This document shows, one piece after another, positions 35,590 through 46,749 of a stretch of 64,000 bases of DNA; position 1 is the stretch's first letter; each line of letters opens with the position of its first letter. Made by a program: the position numbers and the translations under genes. The notes beneath the pieces are model-generated. The model saw only the letters and a program-made list of their open reading frames with translations. It was not told the origin of the DNA and did no database searches. Location: positions 2,852,001-2,916,000 of the forward strand of contig OX421964.1 of NCBI GenBank assembly GCA_949128115.1, in the 5' to 3' direction. This DNA comes from Anaspis maculata (Eukaryota; Arthropoda; Insecta; Coleoptera; Scraptiidae).

Positions 35590-37780
35590 TATTATACAGA
35601 TCTCCAGTAGGCCCCCTTGTGTGTTTAACATAGATTGAAGCTCTGTTGGGCCCCCTTTCATTTTTCCGAAAATTTCGGAGCATTAGTGAACCCCTTGTGC
35701 CTTCATGTGATGTTCAGCCTCCTATCGGGCCCCCTTGCGTCCTCAAGTGCCGCTATGTGTTTCATAGCTTTCAGAATTCCATCAAGCCCTCTTCCATTAT
35801 TTTCTGTTATCCAGAACTTCATTGGGCCCCCTTCTTGTGTCTTCAATGTAATTTGCTGCTGCAATGTGAAGACCTGCTGGGCCCCCTTGAATTTTCCGTT
35901 ACTTTTGGAGCACTAAGCACCCTTGTGCAGTATTGTCATTCGGAACTCTATTGGTCGGAGCATTAGTAAGTCTCTTGTGTCTTCATAATAAAATATTTCG
36001 ACCCTGGTTGCCCCCCCCCCTCCCCTGTGTCTGCAAGTGGAGTTCCAATTAGCCCCGTCATGTTTTTTTCATCGCTTTCAGGGTATCAGTAAGCTCAGAG
36101 GTAAGCCCTTTTTGCCTTCTTTTGTTAAACAGAACTCCCGCGGGCTCCATTGTGTGGTCTATAACATTTGAAATCATGCTGAGTCCCCTAGCATTTCTCC
36201 GTGGGTGATGGAGCTCCATCAGGCCCCCCTTGTGCCCTAATCTATCGTTTGGACCCCTGATGAGCCTCCTTATGCTTTTCATAGCTTTCAGAATTCCAGT
36301 ACGCCCCCTTGTTGCCCTAGTTGCCCTATGAGGGCTCCCTTGTCTCTTCATTGTCTTTTAAGCGCTGCTGAGCCCCATAGCATTCTCCCGTGGCTTACGG
36401 AGCTCTATGGGGCCCCCTTGTGTCCTAATGTATCGTTTGAAGCCCTGATGAGCCCCTCTATTTTTTGCGTAGCTTTCAAAATCTCAGTGAGCCTCCTTGT
36501 GCCTTTTTGCGTTGTTAGAGGCCCTAGTGGCCTTCCAAGAGCCCCCTTGTTTCTTCAATGTCTTTTGAAGCCCCGCTGAGCCTCATAGCATTTTTCCGTG
36601 GCTTACGGAGCTCCATCGAGCCCCCTTGTTTCCTCATCTATCGTTTGGAGCCCTTATAGCCCCCTTATTTCTTCCGTAGCTTCAGAATCCCCGTGAGCCC
36701 CCTTGTGCCTTCTTGCGTTGTTGAGGACCCTAGTGACCCCCCAGGAGCCCTCTTGTTTCTTCAACGTCTTTTGAAGCCCTGCTGAGCCCCATAGAATTTT
36801 TCCATGGCTCCATCCGGCCCCTTATTCCTACCGTAGCTTTGAGAATATCAGTGAGTCCCCTTGTTGTCCTAGTTGCCCTCTAGGGTCCTTCCTATTTCAT
36901 CAACGTCTTTTGAAGCCCTGCTGAGCCCCCTAGCATTTTTCCGTAGCCAACGGAGTTCTATCGGGTTCCTTAGTGCCATCATGTATCGTTTGGGACCTTG
37001 ATGAGCCCCCTTTTCTGTAGCCTTCAGAATTCCAGTGAGCCCTCTTGTGCCTTTTTGCGCTGTTTGAGGCCCTAGTGATCCTTTGTGAGCCCCCATTGTT
37101 TCTTTAACGTCTTTTGAGACCCCGCGGAGCTCCCTCACTTTTTTCTTTGTCTTTTGGACCATTAGTGAGTTCCTTGTGCTTCCATGTGATATTCGGAGCC
37201 CTATCGGCACCCTCTGTATCCGAAAGGGTAGTTTGGAGCCCCAATTAGCTCCCAGATGAATTAAAGCCAGCGATTTGGATTCAAGCAAACTTCATTGGAC
37301 CCCCTTGTTTCTTCAACGTGTTTTGAAGCCCCGCTGAGCCTCACATTTTCCTTGACTTTTGGTGCATAAATAGGCACCTTGTGTTTTCATGTGATGTTCG
37401 GAGCCCTATCGAGCCTCCTTGTGTCCTCAAGTGTTGTTTAGGGCCCTAATTAGCCCACTTATGTTTTTTCTTGACTCTCAGAGTACTACAGTGAGCCCCC
37501 TCTTGCCTTGTTTTATTATAGAGAGCTCCATTAGGCCCCCTTATGTCCTCTATCTTTGAAGCCCTGCTAAGCCCTTTTTTTTTCGTGGCTTTGGAGCTCT
37601 ATCGGGCTCCCTTTTGTCCTCATGTGTAGTTTGGAGCCCTGATGAGCCCCTATGTGTCAATTGTCCGGCCACGCATCGAGAAGTGTCGTTCGTTTTGCGA
37701 CGAATTGTCCGTGCGACGAATTGTCCGCGACGAATTGCCCGCGACAAATTGTCCGTGTGACGAATTGTCTTAGAACGGAA

Positions 37781-38749
37781 ATTTTCTAGGTGGAGGAAAC
37801 CGTCAGCATCACGAAATTCCAGTTTTTCTTGTTTAATATCGCATTGCACTTGAAACACGTGTCCAGGAATGCTGTTATAACTCACAGTTTCTCAAGGCGT
37901 TCTTACAAAGTGCTGCCTGATGAACAATCGCGCCAAAAAATAACGTTCTCCATAGCTGGCCGCGGATTATTCTAATTGGATTGGTCACGTAACTATCACG
38001 TCCAGGGATTCTCGAGGACACCTGTCCCTGATGCCGAAAAAAAAAGTTTGAGATACGCAAAGTTGACGATCAACTTGGAAATTTCAATTTCTGTGAACTT
38101 TTTTCAATTTCTGGATATTTATCGTTAGATAAAACGTGAAAACGGCGTCTAAAAACGGCGTTTAGCCGATCTGACCGCGGTCTATTTCATTTATTGTTGC
38201 CCCCTTCAGACCGTACAATGCTGCTCAAGTACTACAAAGTTTATAAACTTGATGTTCGCACCAAAGTTTGAATCGAGAATTTTCACGTATCTTGATGACA
38301 TAACTATCAAGTCTAGTACTTTCGAAGAACAATTATTGTCTTTTCTGTTTTCCCAAGTAAGAATTCGTTTTGAGTCGCAAATTTGACAACCAATTGTAAC
38401 GTTCATTTTTTGATCTAAGACCACTCGTGGTCATTGGCTTAATTTAGGTCCCTGTATTCAGTTTTCCTTCATCTAAGTAATTTCTTTCTTTCATTCAAAA
38501 TTCCGCTTTGCCAAATTATAATACCGTAAATTATTACTGGAGGTACCTGATAGGAGTTTATCGGACCGAGCGAAAAAAGCAGCTCGTCGAAGAAATGCGC
38601 GATAAAGTCTGAGGCGCTAATAAAAAGTCTGGTAGATGGTTCAAGTTTGAAAATTTCGACGCTCGAAGAGTCTTCTGGAACTCATTGCACCTGATATATT
38701 CGCATTTTGTGATTACTCCAGCTGGAGGATTTGGAATTATCAGTAGTAA
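37781..38749. other. No recognised gene
   Basis: AT-rich unique sequence after the array border. Short frames on both strands have no recognisable motif. Confidence 0.4.
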
Positions 38750-38751
38750 TA

Positions 38752-38920
38752 CAATGAGTGGTACGATTATTGTCGATAATTTTTTAGTAATATTATGAGT
38801 TATAATCCCAAAGCTGAAAATACAACGAGCCCATAGGGCGAGTTGTATTTTCTTGCATTGGGATTATAACGAAATGATGTTATTAAAAAATTATCTGACG
38901 ATTAAGCGTACAACGCATTG
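38752..38920. mobile_element. 169-bp hairpin MITE, TA target
   Basis: The left arm CAATGAGTGGTACGATTATTG through GATAATTTTTTA and GTTATAATCCCAA pairs with the right arm along its full length. The central loop is short, around GAGCCCATAGGGCGAG. TA flanks both ends (38750-38751 and 38921-38922). It has no coding capacity. Confidence 0.8.
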
Positions 38921-38922
38921 TA

Positions 38923-40395
38923 TTTGATAAGACTATATAATGAATTGACAGAGCGCTACCCAAGATTCTGGGTTCTACCAGTGTTGTTCAAATGGTTGAA
39001 ATTTTACAAAGAACTCTGTGGTATATACTGAATAATCAGGGTAATCTCATTCTTCACTCAAAATGGTTTTTAATATTCACTTCATCATCATAATAAACTG
39101 CGTTCTTATTAGCGCAATAGCGCTTTTTTCTTAACGTTGGCAACGGAACATCTCGAGATGCTGCGTCGGTAAAAGTCAAAAGTTGGAAACGTCATTGTTT
39201 GACGTTCGAGTTTGTAGGTTAGTTGCTGTTGGAAATCGGAAGATGAAAAACGCTTTCAAACAAAAAGTGCAGTAGACCTATTCAGAATCAGAAGTGGCTT
39301 TCATGCCATATATCCAGCTACACTGGAATTTCTCACCAAATTCAGGGTGCTACTGCGAAATGGACAAATCAGAGGATATTATACCAGAGAATGGACAAGA
39401 GGGCGACAGGTTATACAATGTTATGATTGATTTTATTGAAATACTTAAAGGTTTTTTCTTCTTCAGCATAAAGGGAACCTTAGACTGATCTTGGAAAGTG
39501 CAGAAGCTTCAAGAAATTCTCTAAATGAAGCAATGGAGATGGAACGTTTCGATCGATTGACACTTTGTAGCATACAATTTTTCTCAATACAAATTATTTG
39601 TAAAAGGCAATTGAGTAAAATGCGTTATATTTGTACTGAATTTGTTCAAATAATTTAATGGAACAATACGGAAGTAAGACAAAGTTGAGAGTCGAGGAAC
39701 ATACTTAAAAAAACATGATTATTGCATGAACGGTAAGTTAGTGACACGAAGTTGAGATTCAAGACACATACTCCAGTAAAGCATGCATGGATAGATAAAA
39801 AAACTATTGCCTACACTTTATGTTATCACAATTCACTCAAATATTGTAACAGGCTGGGGAGAGTCTTCACATGCAAAGTTGTATCTTGATTCAATGTTTT
39901 TAATGAAACCGAAGGACATTTTTCTTTGATGTAGCAGAAGCGTCTGCTTGTAATTTGAAAGCCGTTGTATAAGCCATTTTTGGTGAAGGCCGTGAGTAGA
40001 TGAAATTGAGATTCCTCTTGGAAAATTAAACAGCGTGTGTCCTGTTCCCAGTTCAACAAAACTTGGGCTTCTTTTTTTCTTCTCCTATAAATCAAAAAGC
40101 ACAAAATTTAACAACTAACGGTGTGGAATGAAAATTTACTAGGAAAGTGGGAATACTTATACCTTTAAATGGTAGAAGATGCTCTATAATGCATGGAAAA
40201 CGTTCTTGCAATGTTCAGTTTCATATATTTTGATTGTGACAACCAGTGACAACTGACAGCACTGACATTGCGTAAATGCGCTCTGAATGACAGTCACTGC
40301 CCTGGTCTGGGAGAGGGGGAAGGACCACGGTACCACAGCGATAATATTTACGTCAAGGAGGACGCCTGTATTGCCGGGGTGGTAAGCGTAGAGAC
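38923..40395. other. No recognised gene
   Basis: Unique-looking sequence. On the minus strand a 92-codon frame (40104 to 39826) is preceded by an acceptor-like TTTATAG and could be a terminal exon. It shows no family motif, so I leave it uncalled. Confidence 0.35.
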
Positions 40396-40399
40396 GTGC

Positions 40400-40475
40400 T
40401 GATTGGCTGCCTATGCGCATTTCAAGAGTTTTGATTGGTTCTTGTTCAATGTATTATATAGTCAGTGCAGTAGAA
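40400..40475 (+). promoter_or_regulatory. Possible RNA polymerase II promoter
   Basis: Two ATTGG motifs (inverted CCAAT; 40402 and 40434) precede TATTATATA (about 40452-40460). A TCAGT initiator-like motif follows at 40462. The spacing from TATA to TCAGT is too short for both to be used together, so the call is weak. It may belong to an LTR or to an unrecognised gene whose exons I cannot identify. Confidence 0.25.
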
Positions 40476-42440
40476 ATCGGTTATTACCTACCGGATAATT
40501 CCGTCGTCGTCTGTTGTATATGCCGAATTTTGGAGCTAGTATTTTTCTTGAACATCTACGGTTTCTGTGCGGTAAGGTTTGTTAAATACCTATTGCCATC
40601 GAGTGTAACTCATATTTTTTTCTTTTATTAGCTGATTTATTATTGTTGGATACATCTCACCGGTTTTTCCGAGGGGCGTTGTGAATCCGTAACTTGGTAT
40701 AATCTCTTGTGAGCCATATCTGCGGAATATTGAGGTAAAGGTTGATAGATGTTGTCATTTAGCGAAAATCACGTTTTCTCCTTTTTTTTAGATAACTTTA
40801 TCCTGGAATAGTTGGCCGTTGTGTGCTTTATTATACGTGTTACCGCAATTATTTCTGGACCCAATCACTACCGTTTCTTTTCAACATCTGAACATTTAAT
40901 TGAGGTAAGATACCTCATCTTTGCCATCAAGCAAAACCATAGCGAAGTATTCTTTTTTAGTCTTTTTTTCTTTGGGGTGCGAGGAAGTTTTCGTCCAGTT
41001 GGAGCCCTGGTGTACCATTTGTTTCCGTTCCACTTTTACCTTTTTGTGGAGGACCAAGAGAATTTGACATTCTGGCGTCAAGTAGGAAGGATTTAATCCT
41101 GTCGGGACTTTCCCAGGATCCAAGCTAGGTGGCTAGAGATAAGATCCGTCGTTTTGTCAATTCCAAAGAATCCCATTAGATTGTGCGCCGTGTAGTTTTT
41201 AGTGCGGCTTAATAATTCATTAATAGATAATTGATTGTTATTATTATACAAGTGAACTGATACACGTTATTAATTAAGTAGTGCTGCAGCTGTATGTCCA
41301 GTTGAGTTTTTCGATTGATCGGTGTAAATTCGTGTGCAAGAATAACGTAGCAATTTTCGTTTCAAAATTATTTCAATCACGCAGGAGAATAGGTGCTGGA
41401 GTGCAGCATAGACAGGACCGGATTCGGCAGCGGTGGCCAAAAGTATTTCTTTCGTGCACGAACGTCTATACCCCAAAAGGTCAATAGCTATTTTTATTTA
41501 TTTTGTTGAAGTAAATTGTTGAGTTGCCTTGATCTACCCCGTCGCGTGCGGAACTTAGCCCCTTTCCCTTTTGCGCTTTTCAGACGTACTAGTTTTGGAA
41601 ATTTTGCAGTGAAGTAACCGATTTTCTGAAAGCTTGACTCTCGAGTTTTCTGTAGCTGCATTTTACCTCAATCACAATCTCGTCCTGTTCACAATCCACG
41701 TTAATTATTAAAACTGTACTTTTTTTCCATAGTTGTTTTTTGTCTACAGTGGTAGGTAGTTTTTTTGTGTTGTTTTTTTGAGTTGCACAATTTGTCGACT
41801 TAGGTCCTCCGACAATCGCCATATTGAGGCCAGGACCTTGGCGCCCTTCTCCAAATTTAGGTTTTTTTTTCGGAGACCGAACTCACGCTCTTGGCCGGGC
41901 ACAATTGTCCAAACTAACCGGGACCAACTCTTTTTTCGTTTTTGTTTTTGTTTTTTTATATAACTGTTTCTCAGACGGAAAAGTTTGTGACACAATTATG
42001 GAATAATGTGAATCCCTTGTGAAAATTTATCAGAATTTCTTGCTTTTATCATTGGAGGGAACGCTACGCAATGATTCTTGATAAAATACGGAATGCGATG
42101 CAATGGAAACGGAAAGGTTTATAGGAACGTGTTAATGGTACAGGAGCTCTACTACCTACAGATTTCCTTTTCTTAATAACCCCAGTGAATGAACTATTTC
42201 GTGCTGAAAATTATTTTGTGAAGCTGAAGAACTTTTTTTTCTCTGTAAAGCAAGCAAGCTTTGTACCAGCGCTACCGTTCTCTCTATTCCTGATTTTTTC
42301 TTACCGTTGACTTGCCAAAGCAACATCTCCGGTTTATGCGGAGTCTCCACCCAAATAATCGATGATCAAGAGCTAGTCATCATGGCTTTTGCCAGTCGCT
42401 TGTTATCCAAAACAGCATCATTATAGCGACCCGCAGGAAG
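40476..42440. other. No recognised gene; possible retroelement leader
   Basis: Contains several donor-like GGTAAG and GAGGTAAG sites (40570, 40735, 40900). A stretch CTGGCGTCAAGTAGGAAGGAT near 41070 resembles a retrotransposon primer-binding site. No gag or pol frame follows, so any LTR element would be a remnant. Confidence 0.3.
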
Positions 42441-42448
42441 AGTATTCA

Positions 42449-43665
42449 CACGGTGCGGCAAAATCAAAAATAGCAAAACAAATTGTTCATCAAATCTGAC
42501 ATCATAGCTTGATTCCTCATTGTTTTTTATGATAAAAAAAAGCTTCTTCAAAATAATTCATCGGTGAATTTTAATTTTAGCACGATTCGAAAAAAAATCG
42601 ATTATGTGGCCTCAACATTTTACAATTTTATTTCAATTTTGAAAAACTTCGAACTACTTCAACTGACAACTTCATATTTGATATGAAGGATCATAAATGT
42701 GAACTGTTATAAAAACAAACGGAAGCTTCAAGTCTTCTGGCGAAGTCTGGATGCGATCCATTTACTTTATATCTTTCCCACACTATTGAAAAGTCGGAGT
42801 GAACTGCTTCTGAAGCCTGTTCGCTGTATCTACCTTTAAAATCAAGGCATCAGTTATTTTTGTAATTATCAATATTATTACACCTACCCAGACCACAGTT
42901 TGTCGTTTCGCAGAAATCTTTAATATGGTAAAAAAATAGCATGAATTTTGGATGTAGGGTTGATTTCCAAATCAAGAAATTCCGTTCGAAATTGAAGAAT
43001 CAAGTCCTTATATTTGCTGTGTAGGTCGCGTCCAAAACAAGTTGGTACAGTTGAAGATTTTTTTTATGGCTGGGTTGCTTGCACTTTCGACCCACAACAA
43101 AAAATTCATTGTCTCCAAAACTTCTGTCTCCTCCTCGTTCATGTAGCCTATTCTTCATCACTCTGCATCAAGTACAGGTGTGTAATGGACTGTGTGACAT
43201 TTTCCCCATAAGGATATTTTGAAAGTCTCAAATCAGTTGCAATTGTGAATTTTGAGAAAAAGCGCTCAGTTTCAAGGAGGTTCCACAGCTTCAATACATT
43301 AGAATAAGTCTTTTTAACTTTGGGAGCAATTGCTAGAATGAATATTTTTATGACGCCGGAGTCTTTCAGTTTTCTTGTGCGAAGCTCTTCCGATCTATTT
43401 TCACATTTGGTTGGAATCTCATTTGCTTGTACACTCAAACAAATTTTCAAGAAACCCCCACCACCATCCAAGCCAACTTAAAAGAGAACATCTTCATGTG
43501 ATGTCAACTGTCGTTCTTCCAATATGTATTTTACAAAAAAATCGAGGTCTTCACAAAATATTTGCTTTGCAGGTCGCGTCCAAAACAACTTAGTAACAAT
43601 TTTAGAAATGTCTTAATGAAATTCACATACGAAATCCTTACTAAAGTAGGTTCACTTGTACCGTG
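42449..43665 (-). mobile_element. RAG1-like transposon, internally deleted inverted copy
   Basis: Similar to the plus copy in reverse complement but only about 1.2 kb long. Sequences matching 44,560-45,560 and about 46,105-46,410 of the plus copy are missing. At its 3' end homology with the plus copy stops right after GCCGCACCGTG (complement begins CACGGTG, at 42449). At the 5' end the motif is CACGGTACAAGTGAACC (complement of 43649-43665). ATTCA precedes the left end and ATTCT follows the right, a possible 5-bp duplication with one mismatch. The pairing of 5' blocks extends about 17 bp beyond the heptamer-like motif, so the 5' boundary is uncertain. Confidence 0.6.
42690..43600 (-). pseudogene. 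RAG1-like transposase remnant, minus copy
   Basis: The longest frame (43471 to 43148) keeps the DGGGGFLK motif with the first acidic residue (codon 43466-43468) and ATDLRL with the second (43232-43234), 78 residues apart. It reads without interruption through QANEIPTKCENRSEELRT, the point where the plus copy is frameshifted. Immediately upstream AAA has become TAA, a nonsense change. The CTWC zinc motif is lost to a TGA and a shift. About 300 bp including the central part is deleted near 43045. The exon after the intron (about 42850-42700) is still recognisable, as is the intron itself. It is a dead derivative that could at most be moved by an intact relative. Confidence 0.8.
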
Positions 43666-43669
43666 ATTC

Positions 43670-44520
43670 TAGTCGGCTGTGAGATTTTGTTTCTAAGTTT
43701 CCAAATGTGAAATATAGAAAATCCCCAAGACTTTGCAGTTGGCTGCTCTGGCCGGACCAGTTTTGAAACACATTTTTTGCGTATTTCCTTTGCAGATGGC
43801 CGGAACATTTTTGCGGGACGTGATGTCTGACGCTTTTTTCCATTTTATTGGAAAATGTAACAATTTTTTGACCTGTTTTTAATTTTTGCCAACGAACAAA
43901 TAAATCAAGAGAGCCTTGACATTTGACAGTTGTGAAAAATATTCCTAACCTCTTGAAGCCGGTTCAACTTTCGGTGCTTCAAATTGAAGTGTATACAATG
44001 CCCTTCGTCCTAAAAGGGGGCCCCATGCAATCATCGACCCTTTCGCCTCTTCCAGTCAAAAATACAAGCCAAACCCTGAAGAATTATGGGCGACACAAGG
44101 ATCGCCGTGCAGTCTGTCATTGGCAAAAGAATTTACGTGTAAAAAGTAAATTAAACCAAATTTCAAAAAACCCAGCCGCTCAAAGTTTCGTATTGGACCG
44201 AAATTGATGTTAGTACCTTCAATTTGCAATTTGCTTTCGTTTTGGGGCTTTCCGGGACGAGTTTTTGTCGACCCTGAGTGGGCCGCCGTCAAGATGACTT
44301 AGATTTGCGGCCGCCCCGTGCTATTTTGGTGTCTACATGATGGTAACACAGCTCTGCGTCCCCCTAGTCGCACTTCCACATATGACCAGGTCAGTTTTCC
44401 AAGATTTTAATATCAATTTGATAAGAAATATAACTTCACTTCCAGAGAAGTCAGTTTCACACCAGGTGAAAAGGCGGCAAGCCTACAATGCTAAAGTAGA
44501 AAATTTGCCCAGCCAACTAG
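43670..44520. other. Spacer between the two RAG1-like copies
   Basis: About 850 bp separates the head-to-head copies. Small frames at 43652-43843 (minus) and 44337-44537 (plus) both end in S-x-LES-x-YK just at the heptamer-like motifs. The match covers only about 35 bp and may reflect transposon-end sequence rather than coding. Confidence 0.4.
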
Positions 44521-44685
44521 AGTCACAGTACAAGTGAACCTACTATATCAGCTCAGCAGTCTACTTGTTAGTTATATCAAGAAGGCTCCTACTGACTTAG
44601 TAGAAAACAAAAAATGATGAGTTGTCAGAACTGACATCTCTAGTTATCAACACGTTTTCGTTAGTGCTTCTCGCAACGTTCAAAA

Positions 44686-46749
44686 ATGAAATCTTATGAA
44701 CAATGTCGTGCAAAAGTGTGTCTACTTTGTTTTGGTAAAACCAAAGACATGAGAAGAATCAGTTCTAGACAACAAATGATTGTCTCCCAACATTTTCTAA
44801 CCGGAAAATCATACGATTTCAGTCGATTGCCATGCGTTTTGTGTTCGACGTGTCGACTAGTGGTGCTGGATCATGAACGCGGAAATTGTGTAAGAAAAAT
44901 TGATCTGTTTGATCATTCAAAATTAAGATTGCCGCCAGTTGTATCAACTAGAAATTCGTCAGAATCCATTTGCGACTGTAAAATTTGTGAATGTGCTAGA
45001 TCGACCATAAATAGTAGTTTTCCTCGAAAGAAAGTTGGACGACCACTCAAGGAGAATTTGATTAGCAAAAAAGAGTCCTTCAAAATTTGTGGCAAATGCT
45101 TCATTCGAGTTGCCAAGGGAAAACGGCACAATTGCTCAAAGATACAGTGCACCAAAAATCTTATAGAACTGGCATCAAATGGTAGTAGTTCTCCCAAATT
45201 GAAGGAGAAACTCGCTGCAGCAATAATAATGAAGCAAAAAAACTGTGTTGAGAAGGAAAATCCCTCGGCTTCATCATTTGAAACTGATCATATTGTTCTC
45301 CAGACTAACACTAAACAAAAATTGAAATTATCATTAAAGCCTACCAATAATATGTCTGTATCGGTTGGAGACATCACAGCAATCCAAACAAAACTCAACT
45401 TGAGCACAAATCAAACTCTAAGCTTAGCAACAAGTCTGAGGAAGTCAGTATCAGTAGAGAATAATTTGCGGAAAAAATTAGAATTAAGGAAGCACAGCAT
45501 GGACGACTTCTTCGATAAAACCGAAATGGACTTTGAGGATAAAGATCTGGATTCAAAGGTGAAGCAAGCAGTAATATTTTGTAGAGACCTTGATTCTTTT
45601 GTGGAACACATATTGGAGGAACGACAATTGACATCAGATGAAGATATTCTCTTCAAAGTTGGCCTGGATGGTGGTGGGGGTTTCTTTAAAATTTGTTCAA
45701 GTGTACAAGCAAATGAGATCTCAACCTACCAAATGTGAAAATATCAGAAGAGCTTCGCACAAAAAAACTGAAAGACTCCGGCGTCAAAAAAATATTCATC
45801 CTAGCAATTGCTCCCAAAGTTAAAGAGACTTATTCTGATGTACTGAAGCTGTGGAACCTCCTTGAAATTGAGCGCATACTCTCAAAATTCACCATTGCAA
45901 CTGATTTAAAACTCGCAAATATTCTTATGGGTATAATGTCGCACAGCTCATTGCACCCCTGTACTTGGTGCAAAGTAATAAAAAATAGGCTACATGAACG
46001 AGGAGAAGACAGTAGTTTCGAAGACATCAAAATGAGTTTTTCGTTGTGGGTTAAAAATGGAAGCAAACCTAGCCATGCAAAAAAATTCTTAAATTGTAAC
46101 AATGAGCCTATAATACAAAGCAATCAACCAATCATACAAATTTTGCCGCCCCCTGAGTTGCACCTATTACTAGGAGCTGTAAGTACAATTTACAACCATT
46201 TAATGAAAAAAGTTCCTACTTTTTGTGAGAAGTGGGCAAAATTCTGTAATGTTGAAAGAGAGGCAATGCATGGAGGTTCATTCAATGGGAACTCTTGCAA
46301 TGAGCTATTATCTAAAATCGATTACTTATACTCTATATTGCCTCTGGAGTTCCTGAAATACGCGAAATGCCTCAAGACATTTGCAGAATTAGTACCGACA
46401 TGTTTTGGACGCGACCTACACAGCAGATATAAGGACTTGATTCTTCAATTTCGAACGGAATTTCTTGATTTGGAAATCAACCCAACACCCAAAATTCATG
46501 CTATTTTTTACCATATTGAAGATTTCTGCGAAACGGCAAATTGTGGTCTGGGTAAGTGTAACAATAGTGATAATAACAATAATAATTGATTGCCTTAATT
46601 TTGAAGGTAGATACAGCGAACAGGCTTCAGAAGCAGTTCACTCCGACTTTTCAACAGTGTGGGAAAGATATAAAGTCAATGGATCGCACCCAGACTTCGC
46701 CAGAGCACTCGAAGCTTCCGTTTGTTTTTATAACAATTCACATTTATGA
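44686..46749 (+). CDS. RAG1-like DDE transposase with one intron and one frameshift
   Basis: The start is the ATG at 44686, with an in-frame TAG 24 bases upstream. Frame 1 gives 350 codons. Cysteine/histidine motifs lie at C12/C15, C50/C53/C56, C96/C98/C101/C103, C135/C138 and H148/C150/C155. A GRPL motif is at about 118, and GLDGGGGFFK holds the first acidic residue D328. Near 45728-45756 a 4-base gain and a 2-base loss relative to the inverted copy shift the frame. Frame 2 (open from 45717) carries ATDLKL, CTWC 19 residues after that aspartate, FNGNSCNELL, and H-x4-H in KIHAIFYH. Exon 2 (46607-46749) gives RYSEQASEAVHSDF and ends NSHL. As I recall, RAG1 has D600, D708, C727/C730, H937/H942 and E962 in this order with the same 19- and 5-residue steps. 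The enzyme would cut and join transposon ends in the nucleus. This copy is broken unless the shift is a sequencing error. Confidence 0.8.
46552..46606 (+). other. 55-bp intron of the RAG1-like gene
   Basis: The donor is G|GTAAGT and the acceptor TTGAAG|G. Joining keeps the frame, giving L-G-R-Y-S-E-Q. The inverted copy has the same intron with donor GTAGGT (complement of about 42843-42898). The intron falls just before the proposed catalytic glutamate. Confidence 0.8.

Larger units (their letters stand above)
32396..37780. repeat. Long degenerate array bounded by inverted short repeats
   Basis: The left border (32405-32490) has several GACAATTCGTCGC-like copies and the right border (37665-37775) has GCGACGAATTGTCC-like copies in the opposite orientation. 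Between them is a degenerate array on themes such as GAGCCCTGATGAGCCCC, TTGTGTCCTCAAGTG and TTCGGAGCCCTATCGGGCC, with no exact period. It is interrupted by the foldback at 32650-33466 and the Tc1 element at 34165-35589. The symmetric borders suggest one large element or an inverted satellite boundary. Its G/C content is higher than the flanks. Open frames within it are repeat shadows. Confidence 0.65.

Noticed and set aside
39826..40104. Possible terminal exon on the minus strand, 92 codons
   Set aside because: An acceptor-like TTTATAG precedes it, but there is no family motif, no upstream exon and no polyadenylation pattern I can tie to it.
43652..44537. Two small frames ending S-x-LES-x-YK that could be a conserved C-terminal exon
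   Set aside because: Similarity is limited to about 35 bp around the CACRGTAC motif and is better explained as shared transposon-end sequence.
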